A stretch of DNA of 64,000 nucleotides, taken from positions 124,001 to 188,000 of the forward strand of contig NZ_VJZT01000006.1 in assembly GCF_007097245.1 (NCBI RefSeq), given 5' to 3'. Under the pieces are notes generated by a model that saw nothing but the letters and a program-made list of their open reading frames with translations, had not been told where the DNA came from and searched no databases. This document shows positions 36,837 to 45,994 of this stretch, in pieces; position 1 is the stretch's first letter, and the number at the start of each line of letters is the position of its first letter. The position numbers were made by a program, and so were the translations under genes. Source of the stretch: Flavobacterium restrictum (GTDB lineage Bacteria; Bacteroidota; Bacteroidia; Flavobacteriales; Flavobacteriaceae).

Positions 36837-37931
36837 ATGTTAGCAGTAGCTATTTTTTTTCAGTTTTATTTCAGTTTTATCTTTCAGTTTATCGCAGAAA
36901 TTAAATGGTATAAAAAAACTATTTTTTTTCTTTCGCTTTTTGCCTTTTATATACTCTTTATTGGTATTACTGATACGGCTGATTGGAGAATGTATGACGA
37001 TTTGTTTAACATTGATGACATAGAAACGGATATTCTATTTCGGTATTTTTCGCTAGTAGTATTTGCTTTAGGATACTCTTTTACCGATTTGTTTCAGGTT
37101 CACATACTATTATATGGTTTTCTTCTTGTTCAGTTTATTTCTCGATTTACACAAAATATTTTATTAGTATTAGGCTTCTATGTTTTTATTGCTTATGTCC
37201 CATTAGCAAACCAAATACGTTATTATTTAGCCTTAAGCCTTTTTTTAAATGGGTTGTATTTTTTTTATTTTGACCAAAAGAGAAAGAGCTATTACTATTT
37301 AGCACTCTCTTTTTTATCGCACTCATCTATGATTGTGCTTTTTGGTTTTTTTGTTTTAGAGAAGCAAGTAGCGATGGCTAATTTTGTTAAAACATGCTTA
37401 TTACTTTCTGTAGTTATATTTTTTGGTTTTAATTTTGTTGTCACTTTTGGATTACTTGATTTTTTAGGGAAATTTAAGGAGTATATTATTAATGACGATT
37501 TAGTAAGTAGTTTTATTGGAGGCGTTTTTAATGAATTACCTTTTATATTGACTTTGATAGTTATTTATTTTTGGATACAAAATGTATTAGTGCAATTGCC
37601 ACAACTTTTAGACAATAAAGTTTTTGTGTTTTTATACAAGTTAACTTTTTTTTCAATAATTTTTATCCCAATTTCTTTCAACATTCAAGTATTAGGGCAT
37701 CGATATGTTCAAGCTTTTTTTATTGTGTGGCTTTGTCTTTTTGTTTATGTATGGTCGTTTATCAAATCAAGAGATACCAACATATTCTATTTTTCAATAT
37801 TGAGTGTATATATGATTTTTTTAGTGTATTATATTTACTTCTTACCACAAATTGTATTAGGAACACAATCAGAATATTTAGTTGAATTTATAAAATCATA
37901 TAATTCGATTGGGTATTTGCCGGATTTGTAG
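36837..37931 (+). CDS. EpsG-family membrane protein, candidate Wzy polymerase
   Basis: This 364-residue multi-pass protein has EpsG-family features. An early TADWRMYDDLFNID motif (about residues 45-60) corresponds to the family's DxxxY/F region. NQIRYYLALSLFLNGLYFFY near residue 123 contains the conserved Arg within a membrane-flanking helix, and YYYLALSFLSHSSMIV near 155 carries the conserved His. EpsG/Wzy proteins polymerise lipid-linked repeat units in the periplasm. It is the only polymerase candidate in the second locus, which supports that role. Confidence 0.8.
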   Translation: MLAVAIFFQFYFSFIFQFIAEIKWYKKTIFFLSLFAFYILFIGITDTADWRMYDDLFNIDDIETDILFRYFSLVVFALGYSFTDLFQVHILLYGFLLVQFISRFTQNILLVLGFYVFIAYVPLANQIRYYLALSLFLNGLYFFYFDQKRKSYYYLALSFLSHSSMIVLFGFFVLEKQVAMANFVKTCLLLSVVIFFGFNFVVTFGLLDFLGKFKEYIINDDLVSSFIGGVFNELPFILTLIVIYFWIQNVLVQLPQLLDNKVFVFLYKLTFFSIIFIPISFNIQVLGHRYVQAFFIVWLCLFVYVWSFIKSRDTNIFYFSILSVYMIFLVYYIYFLPQIVLGTQSEYLVEFIKSYNSIGYLPDL

Positions 37932-37981
37932 TTGTGATGGTATTCATTTCAAAATAGTTTCTTTTTTTTAATAATTTCCTA

Positions 37982-38854
37982 ATGAAAAAAATTTCAATAA
38001 TTATTGTTACTTATAATTCTCTAGATTTAATACAAGATTGTATCGATTCAATTTTTAATTTTAGTGATGTTTTGCAAGAACAAATTGAGATTATAGTTGT
38101 TGATAATAGTGATGATGTGGCCTCCTTTGCTCTTTTTGAGTTAATTAAAAAGCGGTATTCTGATAGCGTTTTGTTACTTAAAAATAAAACTAATTTAGGG
38201 TATGGTCACGGGAATAATTTAGGTATAAACGCTTCGACGGGCACTATAGTTTGCGTTATGAATCCAGATGTTCGTTTTACAGAGCCTTTACTGAAGGATG
38301 TGTTTCAAAAATTTGAGTCCAATCAAAAACTAGGTTTGTTAGGTTATAAGCAAATGGGTGGCAAAAACCTTTCTTTTTATCTAAAACCTGAAAACCAATG
38401 GAGTATTTTTAGTTCTGGGATTGTAAAACTTTTTAATCGAATTAATTTTTTTAATTCTAATAATTTTTATCTCTCTGGAGCGTTTGTATTTTTAGATAAA
38501 AGCAAGTTTTCTTTGATTGGAAAATTTGATGAAAACATATTTTTGCATTATGAAGAGCCTGATATAGCGAATCGATTTTTAAAAAAGGGTTATGATATAT
38601 ATTTTTCTAGGCAAAAAAAATATCAGCATTTAATAGGAGAACGAAAAACAGTTTCTGATTTTACAATAAAAGTTCAAAGTCAGTCCTTGAAGTATTATCT
38701 AGAAAAATTTAATATTGATAAAAGAGGTTTTTGTAATCAAAAAAAAATTGAATATCAGCTTAAAATTAGCATTGCCCGACTCATCAAAGACCATGAACGC
38801 GTGGCTAACTTCGAAAATGAGTTGAAGAATATTTTAGAAATATTGAAAGATTAA
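37982..38854 (+). CDS. GT2-family glycosyltransferase (WbbL/rhamnosyltransferase-like)
   Basis: This 290-residue GT-A transferase has SIIIVTYNSLDLIQDCIDSI at the start, NLGYGHGNNLGINASTG near residue 75 and VMNPDVRFTEP as the DxD-type motif. A later FDENIFLHYEEPDIANRF carries the catalytic-type acidic residues. The NLGYGxGNN and NPD motifs are typical of WbbL-like rhamnosyl or related transferases. With dTDP-rhamnose made by genes in this locus, rhamnose transfer is a reasonable guess but is not shown by the sequence. Confidence 0.85.
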   Translation: MKKISIIIVTYNSLDLIQDCIDSIFNFSDVLQEQIEIIVVDNSDDVASFALFELIKKRYSDSVLLLKNKTNLGYGHGNNLGINASTGTIVCVMNPDVRFTEPLLKDVFQKFESNQKLGLLGYKQMGGKNLSFYLKPENQWSIFSSGIVKLFNRINFFNSNNFYLSGAFVFLDKSKFSLIGKFDENIFLHYEEPDIANRFLKKGYDIYFSRQKKYQHLIGERKTVSDFTIKVQSQSLKYYLEKFNIDKRGFCNQKKIEYQLKISIARLIKDHERVANFENELKNILEILKD

Positions 38855-38871
38855 TTTTTTAAAATCAAAAC

Positions 38872-39897
38872 ATGTATACAATATTATTTAACTTTAGTTC
38901 CTCCTATTCCGGGGGTGGACTCAAAAGGTTAGAAGAATTTTCTAAATGGTTTTCAATAAATGGCGGAGCCACTTTTTTGATTAATGAACGTTCCAAATCT
39001 ATTGTGGCCAAGTACCCAAATAATGTGTATCACATTCCTAGGATTTCTAAATTATCAAGAATACTCAATAGTGAAAAATATTTTGAAACTTTTTCATTAA
39101 AGCAGCAACAATTTGATTTGTATTATTCCTATGGAATTCCAATTACAAAAAAAATAGCTAGAATAAATTTATTGCATATAAGCAACGTGTTGCCTTTTGT
39201 AAAAGTAGAATTTGGCTATACTTTTTGGGAACGATTAAAATTTAAATTATTGCGTTTTTATTTCATAAAATCTTTTTCAAAGACTGATGTTTTATGTGCA
39301 GAATCTAATTTTTCTATTTCTTTGGTTCACAATTATTATAACGGAAAGACATTAGTGTCCAAGAATGGCTCCGATGAAGAAATGTCACTTTTTTTGGCAA
39401 AAAAAACTCCAATTGTTTATGAAAATTATGCGGTCGTTTTAGGAACTCACAAGCATAAATTTGTAGACAACAGTTATTTACTTTTCAAAGAAATTGCCCA
39501 AGAAAATCAAAACTTAAAACTTAAAATTATTGGGGATGCTTCAGTAATTTCTCAAAGTATTAAAGCGGATAAAAATGTTGAAATTTTGGGTGTTTTAAAT
39601 CGTGAAGTTATCATGAGTTTATTATCAAAAGCCAAGTATTATATTTCAACAACCGTACTTGAAAATTCATACAATGCTGCATCTGAAGCTATTTTTTTAG
39701 CAGAGGAGTCTTATATATCTACTATTAAACCTCATGAAGAATTATTAGAGAATTTGCCATATTCTATTTCAAATTTCAACAGCATTGCTAAAGACATGAT
39801 AGTTGTAAAAGCTTCAGAAATCGATATACGAAATCTCGTTAGCTGGGAACAAGTCATACTAGAAATATTAAACACAAATAATGATGTTGCAAAATAA
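38872..39897 (+). CDS. GT4-like glycosyltransferase
   Basis: This 341-residue protein has a GT-B layout. The N-terminal SSSYSGGGLKRLEEFSKWF resembles the glycine-rich acceptor-domain loop. A middle segment, YAVVLGTHKHKFVDNSYLLF, opens the second domain. The end contains TTVLENSYNAASEAIFLAEE near residue 265, an altered E-x7-E region (E-N-S-Y-N-A-A-S-E). The divergence lowers certainty about donor type. Its last 17 bases overlap the start of the dehydratase gene at 39881 in another frame, implying translational coupling to the UDP-FucNAc genes. Confidence 0.72.
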   Translation: MYTILFNFSSSYSGGGLKRLEEFSKWFSINGGATFLINERSKSIVAKYPNNVYHIPRISKLSRILNSEKYFETFSLKQQQFDLYYSYGIPITKKIARINLLHISNVLPFVKVEFGYTFWERLKFKLLRFYFIKSFSKTDVLCAESNFSISLVHNYYNGKTLVSKNGSDEEMSLFLAKKTPIVYENYAVVLGTHKHKFVDNSYLLFKEIAQENQNLKLKIIGDASVISQSIKADKNVEILGVLNREVIMSLLSKAKYYISTTVLENSYNAASEAIFLAEESYISTIKPHEELLENLPYSISNFNSIAKDMIVVKASEIDIRNLVSWEQVILEILNTNNDVAK

Positions 39898-40915
39898 AGT
39901 CCTTTTAATTACTGGTGGTACAGGTTCATTTGGGAATGCTGTTTTAAATCGTTTTTTAACCACTGAACATTTTAGTGAAATCCGTATTTTTTCTCGTGAT
40001 GAAAAAAAGCAAGACGATATGCGAAACAAAATAAAAAATGATAAGGTAAAGTTTTATATTGGCGATGTTAGAGATTATAATAGTGTAGAGCGTGCCATGC
40101 GAGGAGTAGATTATGTATTTCATGCAGCAGCTTTAAAGCAAGTTCCTTCTTGTGAGTTTTTTCCTTTAGAAGCAACTAAAACTAATGTTTTTGGGACTCA
40201 AAATGTAATTGATGCTGCAAGTGCTAACAAAGTAAAGAAAGTAATCTGCTTGAGTACAGATAAAGCCGCTTATCCAATAAATGCTATGGGGATTTCTAAA
40301 GCTTTGATGGAAAAAGTTGCTGTAGCAGCTTCAAGAAATTTGTCTGAAACAACTGTCTGTTTGACTAGATATGGTAATGTAATGGCTTCTAGAGGTTCTG
40401 TAATCCCTTTGTTTTTGAAACAAATACGAAGCGGTGAACCCATTACGATTACTGATCCCAATATGACTCGGTTCTTGATGTCGTTGGATGAAGCAGTTGA
40501 GTTAGTGTTGTTTGCTTTTGAGAATGGCAATTCTGGTGATTTGTTTGTCAATAAAGCACCAGCTGGAACCATTAGAGACTTGGCACAAGCATTGAAAGAA
40601 CTTTGCAATGCCAATAATGAAATAAAGATAATTGGAACTCGTCATGGGGAGAAATTATACGAAACATTATGTACTCGAGAAGAAATGGTAAAAGCGGAAG
40701 ATATGGGAAATTTTTATAGAATCCCCGCGGATAATCGCGATTTGAATTATGCACAATATTTTTCGGAGGGGACACAAAATATTGCAGAAGTTGAAGATTA
40801 TCATTCTCATAATACTCTTCAATTAGGCGTTGAGGGAACGAAACAGTTATTAGTCAAACTACCTTTAATACGAAAAGAAATATATCAAGAAGATATAGAT
40901 CAAATGCTTGGTTAG
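39881..40915 (+). CDS. UDP-GlcNAc 4,6-dehydratase, 5-inverting (CapE/WbjB/FnlA type)
   Basis: This is the first enzyme of UDP-N-acetyl-L-fucosamine synthesis: it dehydrates UDP-GlcNAc with C5 inversion. The 344-residue SDR has ITGGTGSFGNAVLNRF at the N-terminus, then FSRDEKKQDDMRNK, HAAALKQVPSCEFFPLEA and CLSTDKAAYPINAMGISKAL. Met136 replaces the usual SDR Tyr ahead of K140, which defines the CapE/FlaA1 group. It begins with two consecutive ATG codons, and the upstream glycosyltransferase frame overlaps it. It is followed by the two CapF-like genes and the CapG-like epimerase. Confidence 0.92.
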   Translation: MMLQNKVLLITGGTGSFGNAVLNRFLTTEHFSEIRIFSRDEKKQDDMRNKIKNDKVKFYIGDVRDYNSVERAMRGVDYVFHAAALKQVPSCEFFPLEATKTNVFGTQNVIDAASANKVKKVICLSTDKAAYPINAMGISKALMEKVAVAASRNLSETTVCLTRYGNVMASRGSVIPLFLKQIRSGEPITITDPNMTRFLMSLDEAVELVLFAFENGNSGDLFVNKAPAGTIRDLAQALKELCNANNEIKIIGTRHGEKLYETLCTREEMVKAEDMGNFYRIPADNRDLNYAQYFSEGTQNIAEVEDYHSHNTLQLGVEGTKQLLVKLPLIRKEIYQEDIDQMLG

Positions 40916-40959
40916 CTTCATGTTGTGATAATAATGTTGAAGTCAATTTTATAAAAATT

Positions 40960-41376
40960 ATGAATCCAATAATAATTAAAGGAGATTCTCATATTGATTC
41001 AAGAGGAGTCTTATTTTATAATAATGATTTTGATGCTTCGGCAATTAAAAGGATTTATGTTGTTGAAAATCAAAAAATAGATTTCATTAGAGCTTGGCAG
41101 GGACATAAAATTGAACAGAGATGGTTTTCGCCAATTATAGGGTCTTTTAATATTCAGTTGATTAAAATCGATGATTGGCAAAAACCTTTTAAGAATTTGA
41201 AACCAACTACTTATTTTGTTACAGCTGAAAAACTTGATGTTCTCCATGTTCCTAGTGGCTATGTAAGCAGTATTCAATCCTTAAAAGAAGGGTCTAAATT
41301 ATTAGTAATGAGTGATTATTTTTTGGGTGAAATAAATGATGAATATCGCTATCCATTGGATTATTTTATAGAATAA
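40960..41376 (+). CDS. Cupin-fold sugar epimerase-like protein (CapF C-domain/WxcM-like)
   Basis: This 138-residue stand-alone protein is predicted to be a double-stranded beta helix. Recognisable segments are GDSHIDSRGVLFYNNDF, FIRAWQGHKIEQRWFSPI, and VLHVPSGYVSSIQSL, with a His-x-P-x-G-Y pattern shared with RmlC/WxcM-type sugar epimerases. In CapF/WbjC/FnlB a cupin domain is fused to the C-terminus of the SDR reductase. Here it is a separate gene placed before the SDR gene at 41395. It may carry out the C3 epimerisation step of UDP-L-FucNAc synthesis. The assignment rests mainly on neighbourhood. Confidence 0.65.
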   Translation: MNPIIIKGDSHIDSRGVLFYNNDFDASAIKRIYVVENQKIDFIRAWQGHKIEQRWFSPIIGSFNIQLIKIDDWQKPFKNLKPTTYFVTAEKLDVLHVPSGYVSSIQSLKEGSKLLVMSDYFLGEINDEYRYPLDYFIE

Positions 41377-41394
41377 AAATTAATAAAAAGATAT

Positions 41395-42276
41395 ATGAGA
41401 ATATTAATTTTAGGAGTTTCAGGTCTTATTGGACATAAACTTTTACAAGATCTAAAAAAAGATTTTGAAATATACGCGACACTCCATAGAGCAAAAAGTG
41501 ATTATGGAGATTTACCTTTGTTTTCTGAAAAAAATATTATTGAAAATATTGATGTTTTAGATTATGAAGTATTAAAAGGAGTATTATTTGCAGTAAATCC
41601 TGACGTTATCCTCAACTGTGTAGGAATTACAAAAAGAAAAATTAACACGGATAATTTTTTAGATGTACTAATGGTCAATTCAGTCTTCCCGCATAAATTG
41701 GCACGTTGGGCCAAAAAAAATAAAAAGAGAGTGATTCATTTTAGTACAGATTGTGTCTTCGACGGAAAAAAAGGAAATTATGATGAAACAAGTTTGACTA
41801 ATGCAGAGGATCTCTATGGTAGAACTAAAGCATTAGGAGAAATAAATTACAGCCATACATTAACTATTCGATCATCATTTATAGGACAAGAGTTATTTGA
41901 TAAAACGGAATTACTAGACTGGTTTTTATCGCAAGAAGGGAAAACAATTAATGGTTTTAAAAAAGTACTTTATTCAGGGGTTTCTACACAGTTTATGGCT
42001 AGTGTTGTGAAAAACATTTTATTAAATTTTCCGGATTTGTCAGGATTATATCAATTAGCTCCAGAAAATGCTATTCCTAAATATGAATTACTTTCTATTG
42101 CAAAAGAGGCGTTTAAGGTATCAGTTACCATTAATGCTGACGAAAAATATGTTCATTTGCCAACTTTAGATGGTTCAAAATTAAAAAATGCAATGGATTT
42201 AAAGATTCCTTCATGGAAGGAAATGATGATTGATTTGGCTTTAAATAAAGATTTTTACTCTTACAAAAATAATTAA
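41395..42276 (+). CDS. SDR sugar reductase (RmlD/CapF N-domain-like)
   Basis: This 293-residue SDR of the RmlD_sub_bind type has RILILGVSGLIGHKLLQDLK at the N-terminus, NPDVILNCVGITKRK, then STDCVFDGKKGNYDE and a catalytic Tyr-x3-Lys in DLYGRTKALGE near residue 142. In this gene order (CapE-like, cupin, SDR, CapG-like) it should reduce the 4-keto intermediate, the role of the N-terminal domain of CapF/WbjC. True RmlD is present separately at 47504, so this copy is not needed for rhamnose synthesis. It is probably co-transcribed with its neighbours (18-19 bp gaps). Confidence 0.8.
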   Translation: MRILILGVSGLIGHKLLQDLKKDFEIYATLHRAKSDYGDLPLFSEKNIIENIDVLDYEVLKGVLFAVNPDVILNCVGITKRKINTDNFLDVLMVNSVFPHKLARWAKKNKKRVIHFSTDCVFDGKKGNYDETSLTNAEDLYGRTKALGEINYSHTLTIRSSFIGQELFDKTELLDWFLSQEGKTINGFKKVLYSGVSTQFMASVVKNILLNFPDLSGLYQLAPENAIPKYELLSIAKEAFKVSVTINADEKYVHLPTLDGSKLKNAMDLKIPSWKEMMIDLALNKDFYSYKNN

Positions 42277-42295
42277 AAATTTAAAATAAAAGAAA

Positions 42296-43417
42296 ATGAA
42301 GGTAATGACAATAGTAGGCACTCGACCAGAGATTATTAAAATGAGTCGTGTTATGGCTGAACTAGAAAAATATACAGATCACGTTTTGGTACATACTGGG
42401 CAAAATTATGATTACGAACTAAATGAAATTTTTTTTGAAAATTTAGGGGTTAAGAAACCAGATTATTTTTTAGATGTGGCAGGAAAAAGTGTTGCTTATA
42501 CCATAGGTAATGTTATTTCAAAATCAGATGATATTTTTGAAATTGAAAAACCAGATGCCGTTTTACTCTATGGCGATACTAATAGTTGTTTGGCTGTAAT
42601 TTCAGCAAAAAGACGAAAAATTCCAGTTTTCCATTTTGAAGCTGGTAATAGATGTTTTGATCAAAGAGTTCCTGAAGAATTGAACAGAAAAGTATTGGAT
42701 CATTTAAGTGATATCAACTTCCCTCTCACTGAACATGCGAGGAGATATCTTATTGCTGAGGGAATTAAACCGGATACAATTATCAAGCCTGGATCACCAA
42801 TGAAAGAAATTTTAGATTTTCATGCTACAGAAATTGAAGCATCAACGGTTTTGGAAAAACTTAATCTAGAAGAGAATAAATTTTTTATAGTAAGCACGCA
42901 TCGAGAAGAGAATGTAGACTCTCCAGAAAATTTCAGTGATTTACTGGATTCACTGAATGCGATTGCAGAAAAATACCAGTATCCAATAATTGTTTCTACA
43001 CATCCCAGAACTAAAATGAAGCTGGAGAGTTTAAACAGAACAGACTTAAATCCATTAATTCAATTTTTGAAACCACTTGGTTTTTTTGATTACATCAAGA
43101 TGCAAGAAAAAGCATTTTGTGTAATTTCTGACAGTGGAACCATTTCTGAAGAATCGTCCATTTTGAATTTTCCTGCAATTACGATTAGGCAAGCACACGA
43201 AAGACCTGAAGGTATGGATGAAGGGACTTTGATTATGAGTGGTCTTAAAAAAGATAGGATTCTTGAGTCTATCCATATTATTGTTTCACAGTTTTCAAGA
43301 GAAAAGAGAGTTACTAGAATTGTTAGCGATTACAATGTTGACAATTTTTCTCTTAAAGTAGTTCGTACCATTATTAGTTATGTAGATTTTGTAAACAGAA
43401 CTGTTTGGAAAAAATAA
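42296..43417 (+). CDS. UDP-N-acetyl sugar 2-epimerase, non-hydrolysing (CapG/WbjD/FnlC type)
   Basis: This is the last step to UDP-L-FucNAc: C2 epimerisation of UDP-N-acetyl-L-pneumosamine. The 373-residue GT-B-like epimerase has TIVGTRPEIIKMSRVMAELE, VHTGQNYDYELNEIFFENLG and HFEAGNRCFDQRVPEELNRK. The RCFD variant separates CapG/FnlC from WecB. THREENVDSPENF, then ISDSGTISEESSILNFPAIT with the UDP-binding Ser/Glu set, complete the motifs. All family blocks are intact. It follows the SDR gene by 19 bp and precedes the WbuB-like transferase gene. Confidence 0.92.
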   Translation: MKVMTIVGTRPEIIKMSRVMAELEKYTDHVLVHTGQNYDYELNEIFFENLGVKKPDYFLDVAGKSVAYTIGNVISKSDDIFEIEKPDAVLLYGDTNSCLAVISAKRRKIPVFHFEAGNRCFDQRVPEELNRKVLDHLSDINFPLTEHARRYLIAEGIKPDTIIKPGSPMKEILDFHATEIEASTVLEKLNLEENKFFIVSTHREENVDSPENFSDLLDSLNAIAEKYQYPIIVSTHPRTKMKLESLNRTDLNPLIQFLKPLGFFDYIKMQEKAFCVISDSGTISEESSILNFPAITIRQAHERPEGMDEGTLIMSGLKKDRILESIHIIVSQFSREKRVTRIVSDYNVDNFSLKVVRTIISYVDFVNRTVWKK

Positions 43418-43453
43418 CGGTTAAAAGCAAACTACCGATAATAAAAATTAATA

Positions 43454-44656
43454 ATGAAAATACTTATAATATCACAATATTTCTGGCCTGAAAATTTTAA
43501 AATCAATGATTTAGCAGTTGGTCTTAAAGAACGTGGGCATCAGGTAAGTGTATTAACAGGAATCCCTAATTATCCAAAAGGAAGTTTTTTTGGAACCTAT
43601 GCATTTTTTAAAAAAAATGATGAAATTTGGAATGGGATTCCAATATATAGATCTAAAATTTTTCCAAGAGGCAATGGAGCCATACGGTTAATGATTAATT
43701 ACCTTTCGTTTATGTTTTTTTGTAGTATAAAAGTACTATTCATAAAAGAAAAATTTGACAAAATACTTGTTTATCAACCATCTCCTGTTACGGTAGGGGT
43801 TCCTGCAATTATTGCAGGTTTAAAAATGAAGGCTCCTTTTTATTTTTGGGTGCAAGATTTATGGCCAGCTAGTTTATCAGCTGCAGGAGGAATTTCAAAC
43901 AAAACAATTCTTTCATTGTTTAATACAGTAACAATTTATATTTACAAAAAAGCCCAATTAATCCTCGTTCAATCCAAAGGTTTTGTTGATTATATAGAAA
44001 AACAAGGGGACTTTAAACATAAAACCATCTATTACCCTAATACAGCCGAAGCTTTCTACAAACCAGTAGCACCTGAAGATGCTTATTTAAAAAAATTGCC
44101 CAAAGGATTTAATCTTATTTTTGCAGGTAATCTAGGAGAAGCGCAAGGTATTAGCACCCTAATTGATGCAGCAAGAATTGTAAAAGATTATGGCATTAGT
44201 GTAAATTGGATTTTTTTAGGTGAAGGGAGACAAAAAGAGGCTTATCTTACTGAAATTAAAAGTAAAAATTTACATGAAAATTTTTATTTTCTAGGCTCTT
44301 TTTCTGCTGAAACGATGCCGTATTTTTTCGCTTGTGCCGATGCTCTCATAGTTTCATTAAAAAAAGACATCATTTTTTCTTTAACCATACCCTCCAAAAT
44401 TCAATCTTATTTAGCCAGTGGAAAACCTATTTTGGCCGCTTTGGACGGCGAAGGAGCAAAAGTTATATTAGAGGCAAAAGCAGGATTTGTTTCCCCACCA
44501 GGCGACGCTCAAATGTTTGCTCAAAATACTATTGATTTTTATAATTTAGCAACAGAACAAAAAAATATGATGAAAACAAATGCTATTGACTATTTCAACA
44601 TTGAGTTTGAAAGAGAAATGTTATTGAGCAGATTAGAAAAAATTTTTGCCAACTAA
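43454..44656 (+). CDS. GT4-family glycosyltransferase (WbuB-like, probable L-FucNAc transferase)
   Basis: This 400-residue GT-B protein begins ILIISQYFWPENFKINDLAV and continues with VLTGIPNYPKGSFF. The APFYFWVQDLWPASLSAAGG segment is typical of WbuB/WcaI transferases. The donor domain has IFAGNLGEAQGISTLIDAAR near residue 225. WbuB-type enzymes in Fnl/Cap loci transfer L-FucNAc, and this gene directly follows the UDP-L-FucNAc genes, so that donor is likely. The stop codon lies within a bidirectional hairpin shared with the convergent beta-helix gene. Confidence 0.87.
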   Translation: MKILIISQYFWPENFKINDLAVGLKERGHQVSVLTGIPNYPKGSFFGTYAFFKKNDEIWNGIPIYRSKIFPRGNGAIRLMINYLSFMFFCSIKVLFIKEKFDKILVYQPSPVTVGVPAIIAGLKMKAPFYFWVQDLWPASLSAAGGISNKTILSLFNTVTIYIYKKAQLILVQSKGFVDYIEKQGDFKHKTIYYPNTAEAFYKPVAPEDAYLKKLPKGFNLIFAGNLGEAQGISTLIDAARIVKDYGISVNWIFLGEGRQKEAYLTEIKSKNLHENFYFLGSFSAETMPYFFACADALIVSLKKDIIFSLTIPSKIQSYLASGKPILAALDGEGAKVILEAKAGFVSPPGDAQMFAQNTIDFYNLATEQKNMMKTNAIDYFNIEFEREMLLSRLEKIFAN

Positions 44657-44678
44657 TTTTTTAATTTAAAAAAGTTGG
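44649..44678. terminator. Bidirectional hairpin at convergent gene ends
   Basis: CCAACT (44649-44654) pairs with AGTTGG (44673-44678), and the inner T6/A6 runs extend the stem. The hairpin contains both stop codons, of the transferase (ending 44656) and of the minus-strand gene (ending 44661). It can end transcription in both directions. Confidence 0.65.
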
Positions 44679-45791
44679 AATGAATTTTTGATTTTTATTG
44701 TTTTTTTCAAATTTGTTTTTTATAATTTTGTTTTTTTCTTTTCCAAAATCAATAGTATTACTTGAATAATCATCGGTTTCTGATAGGATTATTTTTGTGG
44801 CATCGACCTCTGGTGTAGCAGCTACTGTTTTATTTGACAGCAACGTATTATCATTCGATTTGCCATAAAAGCGAACAATAGATTGATTTTTTGAGTTAGT
44901 AGTTTGTAAAGCAATAAAATTTGATGAAAATTCATTTGCATTCGACTCCGCAATTACATAATTAATTGTTTGTTGTTCAAAATAATTATTTTGAATAAAA
45001 TTAGTATTCGATTTGTAAATCAAAATTCCTTTACCACTAGTAAAAAGATTATGATCTTCATCATTTTTTTGAGGTTCTAAAAAATTAGAAATGTTAGATT
45101 CTACTATATTATTATTAATGAAATTTGCATACGATTGGTTTGAAATTAAAATTCCAATAGCGTTTGTTCTAATTTCATTGTTATTAATGTAAGTGCTTGT
45201 TGAGGTTTTATCGATTGTAATCCCAATACGATTGTTTTTTATGAAATTGTGTGATAAAAAATTATAATAACTAGATGTAATTTCAATACCACTCCATAAA
45301 AATCCATCAATTAAACAATTTTCAATTCGGTTTCGTAAACCTAAAATTTTTATACCAACACTTTTAGGATTGTTTAGCTTAACATCTTTCCAAGCAAAAG
45401 GATTTTTATTGAAATCAGGACCTAAAATTGATATGTTTTTAATCGTATTGTACCCGTTATAGATGTCTTTTTCTGTCTTGTTTTCCTCAAGAAGAATTCC
45501 TTCACAAGAAGTAGAATTGATTTTTATACTTGTCGAGTTGACAAATTCTCCTTCTAAACTTATGTATTTATTAAGTAAAATAGGTTTAGTAATTACATAT
45601 TCTCCCGATGGAACATACAATATTACATGCTTTTTTTGTAGACTATATTTTTTGTTTATTTCGGATAATGCTATAGTAAAAGCAGCAGTATCGTCAGATT
45701 GACCATCGCCTTTTGCACCAAAATTTTTGACATTTATTTGTTGTGAAAATCCAAGTATTGTATAAAAAAGAAGTAATATTAATTGGCGCAT
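44661..45791 (-). CDS. Secreted right-handed beta-helix protein (pectate lyase superfamily)
   Basis: This 376-residue protein has a signal peptide (residues 1-17, ending GFSQ). Next is VKNFGAKGDGQSDDTAAF near residue 20, the start motif of the Pectate_lyase_3 family of phage tailspikes, epimerases and lyases. Asn-rich parallel beta-helix rungs follow, with many NNN/NNI turns at about 20-25 residue spacing from residue 160 to 310, as in NosD-like proteins. It could be a polysaccharide-modifying or depolymerising enzyme acting outside the cell, comparable to AlgG-type proteins in other export loci. It is the only gene on the minus strand between 697 and 57530. The reaction is not evident. Confidence 0.78.
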   Translation of the reverse strand: MRQLILLLFYTILGFSQQINVKNFGAKGDGQSDDTAAFTIALSEINKKYSLQKKHVILYVPSGEYVITKPILLNKYISLEGEFVNSTSIKINSTSCEGILLEENKTEKDIYNGYNTIKNISILGPDFNKNPFAWKDVKLNNPKSVGIKILGLRNRIENCLIDGFLWSGIEITSSYYNFLSHNFIKNNRIGITIDKTSTSTYINNNEIRTNAIGILISNQSYANFINNNIVESNISNFLEPQKNDEDHNLFTSGKGILIYKSNTNFIQNNYFEQQTINYVIAESNANEFSSNFIALQTTNSKNQSIVRFYGKSNDNTLLSNKTVAATPEVDATKIILSETDDYSSNTIDFGKEKNKIIKNKFEKNNKNQKFIPTFLN

Positions 45792-45994
45792 GTTTTATAT
45801 TTTTTAAAGGTAAAAGTATTGTATTTCTTTTGAAGAAAAATTTAGCAGGTATAAATTTAAAATAAAAGAATGATTTCTTTTATTTTAATCATCTAATTTT
45901 TTAGTTGTATATTATACTCATTTTTCTAAAAGTATTATTTTTATTAGAAAAATTTAATTTTTATAATGAATCATTAACAAGTATGAATTAAAAA

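Noticed and set aside
41395..42276. Second rfbD copy for rhamnose synthesis
   Set aside because: Its position between CapE-, cupin- and CapG-like genes and the presence of a full rfbD at 47504 favour a role in UDP-L-FucNAc synthesis.
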